Notes: generated by a model not told the origin, from the sequence alone. DNA of 64,000 nt from Basidiobolus meristosporus CBS 931.73 (GCA_002104905.1 MCFE01000403.1:17073-81072); one strand, 5' to 3'. Shown: positions 1-11,400, counted from the stretch's first letter. A program made the numbers and translations.

Positions 1-640
1 ATGGGTAATAAGTTAAGTAATGCAAAACTTGGTTTGGTGCAGCAAGCAACTAATTTTTATTAGGAAAACTCTACCACATTATGCCAGATTTCTCTTGGTC
101 ACAAGCCAACTCCTACACCATTGAAATTGGAATTCACACAAACAAGAGCCCAAACACACCATAGGGGGGAATAGACTCTAGCAGGAAGAAGAAAAATATT
201 GGCCAAGTACCAAAAAGGTTTTTCTGGATATTTAGGAGGTATTCTTGGCAGAAGTGGTGGCAACCAAGCATATGTTTGCAAGATGTATATGTTACCAGCT
301 ATACAAGGTATATGACAACTGTGCAAGTATCACACTAAGAAGCTGTAAGTTAATGTGCTAGAAGTATGTCAATTGCGGCAGGTGTACACAGTTGTTGAGG
401 TTAGTAAACAGGAGGCCATAGTATCTTGTGATTCACACTTTATGTAGAATACCCAAGTAAGTAGTGGGTAAGCAAATAAAGAGGGGTGACTCTACAGTGG
501 AATATATGAATTGCACAAGGGGAGGTAGAAAAATGCAATACCACTTGGTAAACTGGTATAGTGGCATTATAAAGAGCTAGCTGTAGGCTGCCATACTGCT
601 GTGATAATGCCATCAGAGGCTTGATGACCAAAATATTTTC
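1..640 (+). repeat. Tnp2-like element, 3' part, inverted copy
   Basis: The minus strand of this stretch matches the plus strand at about 3,110-3,660 and 49,355-49,950 (shared blocks include the 'catatgcttggttg' and 'tttatttgcttgc' neighbourhoods). In those two places the block lies directly downstream of minus-strand Tnp2-like transposase remnants. This copy is therefore the distal part of the same repeat in opposite orientation. The reading frames are short and broken, and no domain can be named here. The element runs off the left edge of the window. Confidence 0.5.
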
Positions 641-774
641 ATAGGGTCTGCTAATGATATTTATCATTTCTTATCCTGGTAACCTCTTTGTAGTAAGGAA
701 TCATTGTCACAGATACATTTTCTTGGCAGCTGAGCATCACCAGCATTGAATTAGCAATTTGACTTTGACATTGA

Positions 775-1012
775 GACAAAAGCATTTAGAGACACTTTAA
801 TCTTTCTTCTGGTACCTTAAGAATTCCTCACCCATGTTTTTAGTAGGGCATACTTCTCACATGACAATATCCCAAAGACCTCTTTCTTTTAGCCGCATCA
901 TCATCTTTATCTTCCCCACTTGGTAGTTAGAACCATCTAGCTTTTCAGCAGTTGGAAAAATTCTGGTAATAGTAGCAGTAGACAATGCAGAGAGTGACAG
1001 TTTGGGGCTCAT
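775..1012 (-). pseudogene. copia-1 type gag fragment
   Basis: The minus-strand translation begins MSPKLSLSALST and contains EKLDGSNYQ and GLWDIVM, nearly the same as the N-terminus of the copia-1 gag starting at 9,480. The match continues past a stop codon through a KNMGEE..LRYQKKD segment to about 775. No copia-1 LTR adjoins it, so it is a 5'-gag scrap of about 80 codons with at least one in-frame stop. It cannot encode a working Gag. Confidence 0.8.
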
Positions 1013-1500
1013 AACCTTTTGCTGTGGAATTAATGGCCCTCTACACAATCTTATTATGGGTTTGCAATCACATTCTACTGATTCTACTTCTGAATGAAGT
1101 TAAAAACTTGAGAGCATTTGCACAGTCTTTTGACAATAGTTGCATGTCACTATAATGATCTTCATGCTCTCCACATTATTTGAGTAAATCTATTGTGTTG
1201 TATTATGATTAGTTTGGGGCTTGTTCTACAATGTAGAGACTAATCAACAATATACAACAACTTCCAGTATGCTAATACTGAAATAGTTTATTGGGAGTTT
1301 GATATACCAATAGAAGATATAACTTTCACTAATATCCTCAATCTTGGGCTCAAAATATACTGTAGGCAGTGTTTATCACTTCTACAGCAGTGTTCTGACC
1401 TTCTGTCAACTAATGGGCTTATTTACTTTTCTAGTAACTTTTCCTTATTTGGAAGTCACTTTCCTTTCTGAGAAAATATTTCCTAATATGGAAATTCTGA
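1013..1500. other. no gene seen
   Basis: AT-rich sequence with only short, unconvincing frames on both strands and no match noticed to the other repeat families in the window. Confidence 0.4.
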
Positions 1501-1615
1501 ACTCCCCTTTAACTCAAAGGGGTGTGTTGTAGAAGTCTCTAAAGGGGTCTTTAGACTAAAGGGGTGTCTAAAGGGGTGTCTTTAGAGTAAAGGGGTTTCT
1601 TAGAGGGGACTTTTC
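1501..1615. repeat. short imperfect tandem array of a TAAAGGGGTGT motif
   Basis: The unit 'ctaaaggggtgtct' and variants recur at least five times within about 115 bases, spaced 14-25 bases apart. At the left end there is an inverted copy (CCCCTTTAACTCAAAGGGG), so part of the stretch could fold into a hairpin. There is no coding potential. Confidence 0.6.
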
Positions 1616-2230
1616 CAACAGAAAAGTGGTAGTTTCTTGTAGAACTTAGATTGGATTCTTGTGAGCTTTGCAGTCTCTTTACTGATGTAGTACCAATCAA
1701 AGTCAGAATACTCAACAGTGCAAGTGATGCAGGGGAAGTCTTATAACCTTTAAACTTGTAACCGTAGTGTGGAGATTCTGGAAAGAGAGGCTCTCTCTTT
1801 ATTTTTCAGCTGGGGAAGTCATATATATGAAAATTTTGAAGAATCAAAGTTTTTGGGCGATTGCGCAAGCAATACACGTGATCCAAAGCTAAAATCTTGC
1901 AGTGGCGCAGATCGGACATAGGCGCAGCACCTGTGAAAATTTCACATGATTTGATTGGCTGGTTCAAAAGTTACACACAATCAAAGTCACCATAGTAATC
2001 CTAGCAATAAGGCATAGTATATATAATAGTTGGACTCTTTTGGTCATAACTCCTTAAGTACTGCTTCAAATGAGCTGTAATTTGAAACATGTGTTGGCTA
2101 CTACGTGTTCTGTATGACATAATATTCTTGGGTGGATTGCTTGTCAGGGTCTGGAGCATTTGTTCATCAAAGTTGGAAATTCTTGATCTTTCACTTGTGT
2201 GTTACAATAGCAAAAAGCAAAATAAAGAAA
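1616..2230. other. no gene seen; slightly CG-richer patch
   Basis: No supported reading frame. The stretch 1,855-1,930 carries several CG dinucleotides (around 'gggcgattgcgcaagc' and 'gtggcgcagatcgg'), more than most of the surrounding TE sequence, and has no copy elsewhere in the window that I noticed. It may be a younger or non-repeat insertion, but nothing identifies it. Confidence 0.3.
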
Positions 2231-2964
2231 TAGACTTGTTCTGTTGGATAGTGCCACATTGAGCCATGAGTGCCAAATGATGCCATAGTGTGCCAGAGAG
2301 GTAAAGTGAGCCTCTACCTGGCCACAGAGTGTGAAACATAGCTCCGCATCTTCATGCAAAGCAGCCCCTGTGTTTCACCCATTGTGCAGGAGAAAATCCA
2401 TTTTTTGACCTTTTTTTGTGGATCAATGTAGCTGAGGATGTGTAAGAGCACAGGAGAACTGAAGATATGCATCTGGTACTCAATACCCATGGCACTCTGA
2501 ATCTAGCTCCTGTAGCTTGTATCATGTCACAAAAATGAATGGCACTATCTTGGTCCACTGGTACTATCTGGCACTATATTTAAATATTAGCCCTCAAGTA
2601 GATCTATACAAAGCACTTATAGTGCCAGATAGTACCAGTGGACCAAGATAGTGCCATTCATTTTTGTGACATGATGCAAGCTACAGGAGCTAGATTCAGA
2701 GTGCCATGGGTATTGAGTACCAGATGCATATCTTCAATCTGCTTGTGCTCTAACACATCCTGCACAACATTGATCCAAAAAAAAAGGTCAAAAATGGATT
2801 TTCTCCAGCACAATGGGTGAAACACAGGGGCTGCTTTGCATGAAGATGCGGAGCTATGTTTCACACTCTGTGGCCAGGTAGAGGCTCACATGGCCTCTCT
2901 GGCACACTATGGCATTATTTGGCACTCATGGCTCAATGTGGCACTATCCAACGGAACAAGTCTA
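2231..2964. mobile_element. foldback (long inverted-repeat) element
   Basis: Two arms of about 348 bases (2,231-2,578 and 2,618-2,964) are near-perfect reverse complements around a loop of about 39 bases. The outer tips are TAGACTTGTTC and GAACAAGTCTA; the inner tips are GGCACTATA and TATAGTGCC. Motifs from the arms (CACTATCCAACAGAACAAGTCTA, split here as CACTATCCAAC and GAACAAGTCTA, and GCCAGATAGTGCC) also occur at the ends of the DDE_Tnp_4 remnants near 7,810-7,890 and 14,840-14,925. This suggests a non-autonomous foldback relative of that DNA-transposon family. Small frames in both arms mirror one another and are not genes. Confidence 0.85.
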
Positions 2965-3109
2965 ATGAGTGCAATATTGGTTTAGAGATATTGTAGTAAT
3001 GGAATACTTTCCATTACCACAGATCTAACCAGCTAATGCATCCAATTGCCATTCACAGCAAGAAACCTAGTACTCTGACTGCCTCATTGCAAACTTCTGA
3101 TGGCATTGT

Positions 3110-4600
3110 AATGGCAGTATAGCAGCCTACTGCTAGGTCTGTATAATGCTAACATACCAATAGACTAAATGATATTGTCTCTTTTCACCTCCTCTTGCAT
3201 CATTTATATACCACAGTAGATTCACTCCTCCTTATTTGCTTGCCCACTACTACCTTGTGTAAGTCACATTTAGCTCAAATCAAAAAAACTATGGCCTCCT
3301 GTTTATTAACCTCTTCCTAGCTTAATGCATACTGCAATTGACATACTTCTATCACCTTAACTTCACACCTTTTTGGTGTGATACTTGCAAATTGCCATTT
3401 ACCTTGTATTACTGGTAGCATATACATCTTGCAAGCATATGCTTGGTTGTTGCCTCTTTTGCCATGAACACCTCCTGAATATCCATAAAGAACTTCTTAG
3501 TACTTAGCCAATATATCACTTCTCTCTGCTGGATTCTAATCCCCAATATAGGTTCACTCCAGCTCTTGTTTGTGAGAACTCTGTAGTGAATGATGTAGAA
3601 ACTGGCCTGAAACCAAGCAAAGCCTGGCATATTTTGGTGAAGTTGTCCTAATAAAATTTAGTTACCTGTTGTGTCCAGTCCAACCTGGCATTACTTGACA
3701 TACCCTGCATCTTAAGTATTTCCAGCTTCCAAATAATCTCATATTCTGGCTGATTGCTTATTGGTTGCCAGCTTTGCTACAATTACATGATGACTTTTGT
3801 GAGTTCCCTCTGTGAGAAGAGGATGTTCCTAGTGTTGGTGTTCTGATAATAATCATGTATATGAATTATGGGGTAAGTCCCCAGGATCTAAGACATTTAA
3901 TGACAGTGCCATCCATAGTGCCCAGAAAACCTGGCTATTTTTCTGATGGCTGGGGTATTACAAATGCAGAAATGCTATGTGTGTTGATATAACAACTATT
4001 TACTAGTATGCAGCTGGAAAGTGTACTAAATGCCTTCAGCAATAAATATAGGTAGCTATCCAGGTTGGTCAGTGATTTGGGCACAGATACCAGCAAGACT
4101 ACCATCAGAGTTCTGCTCTGTTATTGTAAGATTGGTGGCAGATTCAGGTTGATGAGAATCATTGGCCAGCAGGACTTTCTGGTAGAGTACTTCATTGTCT
4201 TTACTCATATAAGTCTAAGTCAGTCTTATATTTGAGACATTGCACTTACATGAATATGCATTTCAATGCTGACCTACCATAGAAAGAACTGTAAATAAAG
4301 TTGTGGCACTACATTCACATTTATATTGAATACTATTTCCCCTTTTGCTAGACTTACTATTATATGTATGCCTGGACAATAGCTTGCTGACATTCAGTGC
4401 AAGCTGGGCTACATCCACAAAAGGCCATGTTGACAGTGCGCCCACCCAAGGTAATAACAAGGACTCTGCAGGCTCACTGTCAAGTAAGCAATTGAGAATA
4501 TCTGTGGAGCTGCAAGCTGAACAGAATAGACTTGTTCCATTGCACAATGCCAGGGTGTGTGGTGCAATCTGAGGTGGTAAAGATTAGTCAGGCCCAATGC
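3110..4600 (-). pseudogene. Tnp2-like (CACTA/Plavaka-type) transposase remnant
   Basis: The stretch is collinear at the DNA level with 49,355-52,580 but shorter and more decayed. At 4,263-4,597 the minus strand encodes a Cys-containing N-terminal block related to the one at 52,294-52,842 (pattern I.F.GH...F.GC.PACC.EC). At 3,850-4,210 it matches the region that at 50,872-51,108 reads as a Tnp2 core. The distal block 3,110-3,660 matches 49,355-49,930. Many stops and indels break every frame, so it is a dead copy. The family name is inferred from the better copy at 49-52 kb. Confidence 0.55.
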
Positions 4601-6560
4601 TGTAGCTACTAGTATATAGGATTGCTCTTGGACAATTCCACACTATCTGGGGTAATCTTGCATACTATAGCACAATTTGGAACAATAAGGTAGGCACCAA
4701 TGATGGTGCCAGCTTGTAATGTTTGCATCACATGCACAGTTGGATACCACTATTATGGTAAATAGAATCAGGTACTTCAGTATATTTTCTTCAATTTACA
4801 CAGAAATAAATGCATATCACACCATAAACTTCACCAATATTTACCATTTTAGTCACAATCACCCCAATTGGACAGAGTGTGAGTAATTGACTGGTCTAAC
4901 AGTATCTTGAAGCTGTGAGCCCCAATTTATTCATTGACCATTACACAAGCAACTTGATATGCTATCTAATATCCCATCTTGCCCACTAGACAGGTAAAGC
5001 CCTGATATTAGTGATTGGACAAGGTGTCATTGCTAGAATACAACCAATTTGGTATGTGCAAAACAGACCAAATAACTGCACTGGTGCTACAGATATTGTA
5101 AATGTATACATGGTGTCTATCTTTAGGGGCTCTGCCTCAGATGTGAAACAACCTCAATATTGCTTATATCTTAATTTAGTGATCACCACTTTGCAATGAC
5201 TTAATTTGGATTACAACAAAAATGCATTGTTTGGATCATCACAAATGATAGTTATCTTACCCAATTGCTTCATTTTCTTCTAGGGTTTTTTCTCACAGTG
5301 ATTGCTACTGAGGCATTTGGTAGTGATTCACTTTGCATGCCTAAACTACTTCCTTATTGACAATCATCTTGACTACTTGGGTACTTGTAAGTCAGTGTTT
5401 TGCCTCTTGGTTGATGAGCTTGGTGCTGGAGCTTAGCTGTGCCCAATTGGTCTAGATGCTGTTATGCAGACAGCCTGAAGTGACACATACTGATAAGTTC
5501 TTTTAAATGCCTAAGGCTCCTGTGGTGGAAGCCTTTCAAAGAGTCATTGTCAGTCAGTGTACCAGGAGTACCTGCAAATAGTCAGGTGCAACTTGAAGAG
5601 TAGGCATGGCCCTTGGCTAAGTTTGATGTGATGCAACATGCTGACACAACCTGACCTGCTCCAGTGAACCTGTGCATGATCAAGCAGTCTGGTAAGTTCT
5701 GGTATATATGCACTGAACCATCTATATTGACCTGATGCATGGCACTCTTGTAAAGGTTATGGCCATAGATTAAACTGAAATGGGCTGGCATGCTTGTATT
5801 GCAAGGGATGATAGGAATTCATTCAGGCATGCCAGTGCAATCTAAATGGAGTTGCCCATAGTGCGTATTCCGCCTCTTAAAGCGCACCTTCTGATTTCTT
5901 ATGGCATCACTACCCTCTGTCTAATACTTTGGAGCTGTTACCTTGATGAGTCCTGTGTATATTGCTCTCAAAAGCCACGTAACTCTACCAATATATCAAG
6001 CAGGACATCAGTCAACTGAGGAAAAAATTACTCACACCTCCTTGATTCCAAAGTTAAGGCACCAGCAAATATATCCAGTCTATACTGTGCAAATTCAGTG
6101 TGCAATTGTTTGCATGCAGCTTCCTCCTAAACTCCCCTCACTCTCCATTCATTCTTGATTTCAATACTTGTCTTACTATGTATCCTCTTACATATATCTA
6201 CCAAAGTCATGATGTAGAACTCAAGCCACCTCTTTATATGTAAATTGTTTTGTCTCTGTCAACTTGCTGAGGTATCCAGTTCTGCTAGATTAATGAGTGG
6301 TGCTTAAATATCTGTATGAAGGCTCATCATAGACACTAAGGCCATACTAAATTGATGTGGTAAGAACTCAAATGGATCCAGCATTGCTTTCTCAGGTCAA
6401 GACCATGTTTGTAAGCTGGGGGATTAGCATTGTATTGGTTGTGCTAAAGATGAGTTGAGGTTGGTAAAGGGACCAAAGTGCTGGATTGGGATACTTTTAC
6501 AGTAGTATAATGGCTTCTATCTGGTCATATTTGAAATATATAGAAATTAATGTGTAAGTT
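4601..6560. repeat. unclassified decayed repeat sequence
   Basis: No intact gene. Part of it (about 5,560-5,850) is the reverse complement of sequence near 22,940-23,200 at moderate identity; shared blocks lie around 'cttagctaagggacatgcc' and the 'ccagaactt.cca' motif. It is therefore a dispersed repeat present in both orientations. Frames of 60-70 codons are broken relative to each other, and I cannot name a family. The rest shows nothing recognisable. Confidence 0.4.
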
Positions 6561-7890
6561 GAGTTTTCTATATATTATGCATGATGAATCTTGAATTGCA
6601 TTGACACTGATCAGAATTACATCAGTTGCAGATTTTCTATTTGATTACAGACTTATGAGTAGATCATCAATAAAATCACTAAGTCATTGCTTGTGGATGA
6701 TTTTGCATCATAATGATAGGATAGGTAGCAATTGATGGAGATTTAATCAGCATGCAAGGAAAATGAATTAAACTATGCTGATTGTGTCAAATCAGTTCAA
6801 GTCACATCCATGTATTCACCTACCAATCTTAATATGGTTTGCTCTTCCAAAAGTTCTTTACCATTAATTCCATAACAACTGCTGGATTTTCTTTTGATCT
6901 ATCCAAGGAGATCTATGCCAAGTACAGTGCATCATCCATACCAATCTACTCATGGAGACTCTGTGTCATGCTTCACTGATATTATAAGAGCCATTGCACT
7001 ACAAGGTGCCACCCCACCATCCATGGTTACAAAAGTCTTAGAAGCATTCATTCAAAGCTGACTGCAATGACAAACCACCTTGCAGAGAGTACTAATGACT
7101 TAAACAAGCTTGGAATACTCAGTTCAGAAGCTCCAATACACTCCATATTCTGGAGTGTTCAGCAACAGATTTCATATCAGGCATACTTTGGATACCTTCC
7201 AGTCATGATTAACAGACCTTTCAGAGGGCAGAAGCTCCAATTTTCTGGAAAATACAAGGCACATTGTGTGAGGTTTCAAGCACTGTCTGACTTAGAGTGT
7301 TATATATTTTGGCTCAGTGTGCCATTTGCTGGGAGTAGGAATGGCAAAGCACTTTGGGTGGAGAATCATCCCAAATTCTAAAGAGGGGAGATATCTATAA
7401 CAGATTTAACTCACATAGGAGAGAATTGTCAGAAATTAAGAAATATTAGAGCCTGTAGGAAGGCAAGGAATAGTATGCTTAATAGGAAGCACAAGCACTA
7501 TACTGGGATATTGAGTCATTTAGAGTGAGAGTAAAGCATGCACCTGGATATCTAATGATATTCAGCATATTAGCAGATAAATACAGAGGAAGGTGATAAT
7601 CAGAAGAAAAGAGCATAATAGGTAGAAAAGTCAAGATATTATTAATGCCTAATATACTGATGCAAGAAGACATCCACTGAGAGAAATGTGTCTGGAGTAT
7701 TATGATGAGTAACTAAGCTAGAAATGCACTACTCTGGGCAACATTAGTACAACTGAGTAAAATTACTGGTAACTGAATACTCCCACTTGGATCATGGTAA
7801 AAGCTTAAGTGCCAGATAGTGCCGTAGAGTTTCAGAATGATTGGGCACTATGAACAAGCTGGCAATATGTAACACTATCCAACAGAACAA
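6561..7890 (+). pseudogene. Harbinger-like DDE_Tnp_4 transposase remnant, copy 1
   Basis: The frame at 7,067-7,381 contains FSGKYKAHCVRFQAL, WLSVPFAGSRN and ALWVENHP, then (after a stop) a broken continuation to about 7,570 with RKARNSMLNRKHKHY. This order, a GKY..HCVKFQ strand, a SGPFAG..HD loop, then ADLAYIG and HRKPRN motifs, is that of DDE_Tnp_4 endonucleases of the PIF/Harbinger group. The usual R.RIEH catalytic Glu region reads RVKHAPGY here, so the Glu is lost. The 3' end carries GCCAGATAGTGCC and CACTATCCAACAG motifs. Better or alternative copies lie at 14,342-14,925 (+) and 19,551-21,322 (-). Confidence 0.65.
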
Positions 7891-8247
7891 GTCTAATGCT
7901 TGGGCAGATGAGAATGTAGCAAGCCCAGTACCTTGGCTGAAGACCAGCAAGTGACCATTAATACAATAACACCAGTATGTTTGCAAGTGTGCCATCAGCT
8001 ACTACCAAACTATCAATGAGGCAATCAGGAGTAGTCACCCAAAGGATAGATGCTTTTGCCCCGAGAAATCTGCAAGTAGTTCAGAAGCAGGATAAGTGGA
8101 TAATGCATGTAGAGAATTTGATATCCCAGGCAGAGAGCATAATTTCTATTCTACAAAGAAGGAACTCAAGTAGCACAATGACACAGCCAAGTATTGAGTT
8201 ACAGCCCAATGTAACAGCAGAGGTGCACTGTGCATTCTCTGAAATGC
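7880..8247 (+). pseudogene. family E repeat, N-terminal coding part (copy E1)
   Basis: The plus frame at 7,977-8,255 gives a Ser/Thr/Gln-rich, helix-prone segment with VVTQRIDAFAPRN, WIMHVENLISQAES and LQRRNSSSTMTQP. The same block occurs at 14,926-15,276 and 52,817-53,200. I do not recognise the protein family. This copy stops where a gypsy-C LTR is inserted at 8,248, and no continuation follows within the next kilobases. The heptad-like spacing of hydrophobic residues in the VENLISQAESIISIL part suggests a short coiled coil. Confidence 0.55.
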
Positions 8248-8613
8248 TGCTATGATCTACCACTTGAATGATCAAGTTAAATCAGTTTTTAGTCAAATCA
8301 ATTAGTTTAAGTTTATCCTATCAATATATCAGTGTGATCAATTAATCATTAGTATTAATTAGCAGATGAATCATCAGATCCTATCAGACAGAATTAGATG
8401 TATTAAGTAGGATCTAATTGGGTGATGATGATGCAATTAAATGAGTCATCAGCCACAACCTACATTGAGAAATACAGTTAGTCAGCAATTATTCTTGCAA
8501 AATGTGTATAAGGAGCTGCTGGAACCTCACCAAAGATCATTTTAAGTTTTAGTGAATTCAATACTAGCTAAACTCTCTAATTCCCTACAACTCTTATATC
8601 AAGACTTGTAACA
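8248..8613 (+). mobile_element. gypsy-C LTR (5' LTR of an old plus-strand gypsy-C)
   Basis: This is a 366-base copy of the family-C LTR, which reads TGCTATGATC at the start and AGACTTGTAACA at the end. It contains the family's 'gatgatgatgcaatta' and 'ataaggagctgctggaac' blocks. It is directly followed by TTGGTGGCAGC, a one-base variant of the TTGGTAGCAG primer-binding site of the better copies, and then by gag-like sequence. So it is the 5' LTR of an element rather than a solo LTR. Confidence 0.85.
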
Positions 8614-9126
8614 TTGGTGGCAGCAATAGGCAGAAACCTCCCCCACAGAAGAAAGAAGACACCACTCTCAAGATGTAACAAAATCAAGAATGGAACAATG
8701 CTATGCAGCATATCCTGGCCCAACAGCAAAGTTACCCTGGACCCTTAGCCAGCAGCAAAAAGATATGACCATCATGGCCCAGAGCCAGTAAACCCTGTCA
8801 AGAGCAACTTTGGTGCAAAGGTCAACCAGTACAATAGTAGAGTCAATGAAACCCTGGGAACTTGGCTCTTCCAAATTGAAGTAGCTTTTAAAACTAAGGG
8901 AATTGCTCCAGAAAGCAGGTTGCATCATGCTGCTTCTTATGTAGCATATACAGCTTTACAGTGGTACCACAACAAGATAGGTCTGCCACCATGTTTGGAT
9001 GCTCTACAATCTCTACCTGGGATGAGTTTGTGCAGGAAATTCAGGATGGTCTATTGACCCCCACACCAGTAAACACTACTAAGAAGGAAGTTGAAGACAC
9101 TCAGACAGACAGGAATGGCTCAAGAG
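8614..9126 (+). pseudogene. gypsy-C gag remnant
   Basis: The stretch begins with the PBS-like TTGGTGGCAGC and encodes broken plus-strand gag sequence matching the gag of the minus-strand gypsy-C (38,619 downward). Shared pieces include MAQSQ.NPVKSN, VNQYN.RVNE.LGTWLFQIE and APESRLHHA. Several stops and indels interrupt it. It ends abruptly at 9,126 where the copia-1 LTR begins, so copia-1 inserted into or beside this older gypsy. Confidence 0.7.
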
Positions 9127-9475
9127 TGTTGTAAAAACTTGTAATTCCACCTAAATATTCACCTAACTTAGTCACTTAGATCATTACCCTCAAATCCTAG
9201 AGAATACTAACCAAATTCCTTGTTGGGATTTACTTAGAATATTTTCACCAAAACACCAGGTACCCAGAACATGAAAATTCTCAAAGTTGTCCCAACAGCC
9301 CCAGACTTTGCACACATGCTCTTGGGACCTTCCTCAACCTATTCTACAGGTTTGTAATGCCAAGACCCTGTAAAAGTATAAATACTACTTTTACATTCAA
9401 TAAATTGTTAAGTGAAAACCACATAATCTACTTGTCCTCCCAATCACTTCCAATATCTCCAAGACTCTTACAACA
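9127..9475 (+). mobile_element. copia-1 5' LTR
   Basis: A 349-base LTR bounded by TGTTGTAAAA and TCTTACAACA (inverted ends TGTTGTAA/TTACAACA with one change). A TATA-like 'gtataaatacta' sits at about 9,376 and the polyadenylation-like 'caataaat' at about 9,398. An LTR of the same length occurs solo at 43,965-44,313. The next bases (9,476 on) are a primer-binding site, GGTTATGAGCCCC. Confidence 0.9.
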
Positions 9476-9488
9476 GGTTATGAGCCCC
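9476..9488 (+). promoter_or_regulatory. copia-1 primer-binding site overlapping the gag start codon
   Basis: GGTTATGAGCCCC lies immediately after the LTR. It is complementary to the anticodon-arm region of eukaryotic initiator tRNA-Met (GGGCTCATAACC, anticodon CAT), as is established for the half-tRNA primer of Drosophila copia and related elements. The ATG in the middle (9,480-9,482) is also the apparent first codon of gag (MSPKLSLSA). Confidence 0.8.
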
Positions 9489-11400
9489 AAGCTGTCACTC
9501 TCTGCAGTGTCTACTACTGCTATTACTGGAATTTTTCCCTCTGCTGAAAAGTTGGATGGATCTAACTACCAATTGTGGAAGGTGAAGATGAAGATGCTGC
9601 TGCAAGAAATAGGCCTTTGGGATATTGTCATGGGAAAAGAATGCCCTCCTAAAAACGTGGGAGAGGATGCCTTAAAGTACCAGAAGAAGGAACAAAGTGC
9701 CTTTAACTGCATTTGCCTTAATGTAAAGGACAAATTGCTAATTCAATGCTCAAGAGCAAAAATGGCAAAGAATGCCTGGAAAGCATTAGAAGACACCTAC
9801 CAGTCATGTTCAGCTGCCAAGAAAATGTATCTGAGACAAAAATGCTTTGCTACAAGGATGCTACTAGGAGAAGAAATGAAAAATCTAATTAACAGAGATA
9901 CCCTGCTGGTAGATGAGATGGAATCTGTTGGCGTACCAACTACTGATGAGGATGAGATAGTTACCATCCTGAATAGCCTGACAGACAAGTTTCAGGGCCT
10001 TGTATCAGCCTTAGAGTCCAGAACTGAAGATTTGACCTTAAATTATGTATATGGAAGGCTCCTGGATTAAGATTTAAGAAAATCAAGCGCTGTGGTGGTG
10101 TATAGGTCCAAGGGAGAGATACGTCCAACACTTCTCAAGTGTTTTGTGTGTGGGGTGTTCACTGGGTGCAATAACCTCTGGCAAAAGCTTGCTAGGAATA
10201 CTTGGGTTCTGTCTCTAATATAATGTGAAGGGGAATAAAGCCACAAGCTTGTCAAGGGAAAACTATTGAGCTACAATCCCCAACTTAGTTGGCGTCTTAA
10301 CAAAAGTATGTGCTGGGTTCAGCGTCCTTTGAGATGACAATGTACTAAAGCTTCCAAAGTCAAAACAACTGTAAACTCCACCAGCAGGGACTTGATAAGA
10401 ATGCAGCAGTGGTCAATAGTTACAAAGACAGAAAAGTATCTTTGCCTGTACAAGAACAAACTTGGGAAAGAATCAAATATAATAAAAGATACCTACTCCG
10501 AGTATTCCTCACAAGTAGTGCCTCCAAGGTCAGTTGGCTGTCAGCGCGGTTTCCTGGGAGTGTCCTGTGGTCTGGGGTTGGAAGTTCAGGTAGCAGCAGG
10601 TAGCAGTGATCACACTAATCAACAAGTTGGTATATTGATAAAAGGGATGATGATTTATTGTTGAGGGATAGCCTCCCTTATATACTTTTCTTACCGGCTA
10701 AGTGATTACTAATCATGGTGTTCCAGAAGGTTCCGGATATCAATAGAAATCTTAATGACATCAGAATGACCTAAGAATGTTCTAAGTAGGTGCCGGAAGG
10801 TTCTAAGAGGCACAGCACATCCAACCAATCAGGAATCAGTATTCTGAAACCTGTGCAACATGGGGATACCATATATGGTATGGAAATGGTAGGGATGGTG
10901 ACACGGGTTGATCATGTGTCACGGGTACTGGCACAGGTACTTGCCTAATATAGAAGCACTTGTAGCTAGTAATCTTACATAAAGTGAGGGGTAACTTATG
11001 CAATAAGGTAAGCAGGTGTGATAGTCAACCGGCTTATGGGATAGTACTGATTGGGTAAGACAAATGGGATAAAACTAAAATAAGTGTAGTAGAGATATAG
11101 GGAAGTAGAAAATAAGGGAATGAGCACATCTGTCAGTGGGTGTCACTGTCACCCCACTACAGCGCCAATAAGAAGGAAAAAGAAAATGCTTTAATAAGCA
11201 ATGATAACCAGCAAAGGGGGTACCCCAGACCCTACAAAGGCAACAGCAACCTATTTTGCAACTACTGCAAAAGGAAAGGACACACATCAGACCGGTGACT
11301 CAAAAAGAGAGATTATCAGCAAAAGACGCCTGAATATGGAAATGCTGCAACAACTGAAGATAGACTATTCATATCTGCACTAAATATGACCACAAATAAG
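9480..11400 (+). pseudogene. copia-1 gag, split by a solo gypsy-A LTR
   Basis: Gag starts at the ATG in the primer-binding site and reads openly to 10,070 with the UBN2/DUF4219-type features of copia Gag (EKLDGSNYQLWK near the N-terminus, AKNAWKALEDTY, MRQK/LRQK-like segment, LTDKFQGLVSALESR). A stop follows at 10,068-10,070. From 10,091 to 11,161 a gypsy-A LTR interrupts it. Beyond the LTR the frame resumes with ANKKEKEN and a zinc knuckle CNYCKRKGHTSDR, whose last Cys position is a TGA stop. Frame and sense are restored if the LTR plus one GCGC repeat are ignored. It is dead as it stands. Confidence 0.8.
10091..11161 (+). mobile_element. solo gypsy-A LTR inserted in copia-1 gag
   Basis: A 1,071-base LTR beginning TGTGGTGGTGTATA and ending CACCCCACTACA. 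It is flanked by the 4-base direct repeat GCGC (10,087-10,090 and 11,162-11,165), the target-site duplication. No internal gypsy sequence is present, so it is a solo LTR left by LTR-LTR recombination. It has the same length as the LTR at 39,034-40,103 but differs at diagnostic sites (tataGgtcc, cttGtagc), so it did not come from that element directly. Small frames inside it are not genes. Confidence 0.93.

Noticed and set aside
2144-2864. Paired small frames with nearly identical translations on opposite strands
   Set aside because: They arise from the two arms of the foldback element, not from duplicated genes.
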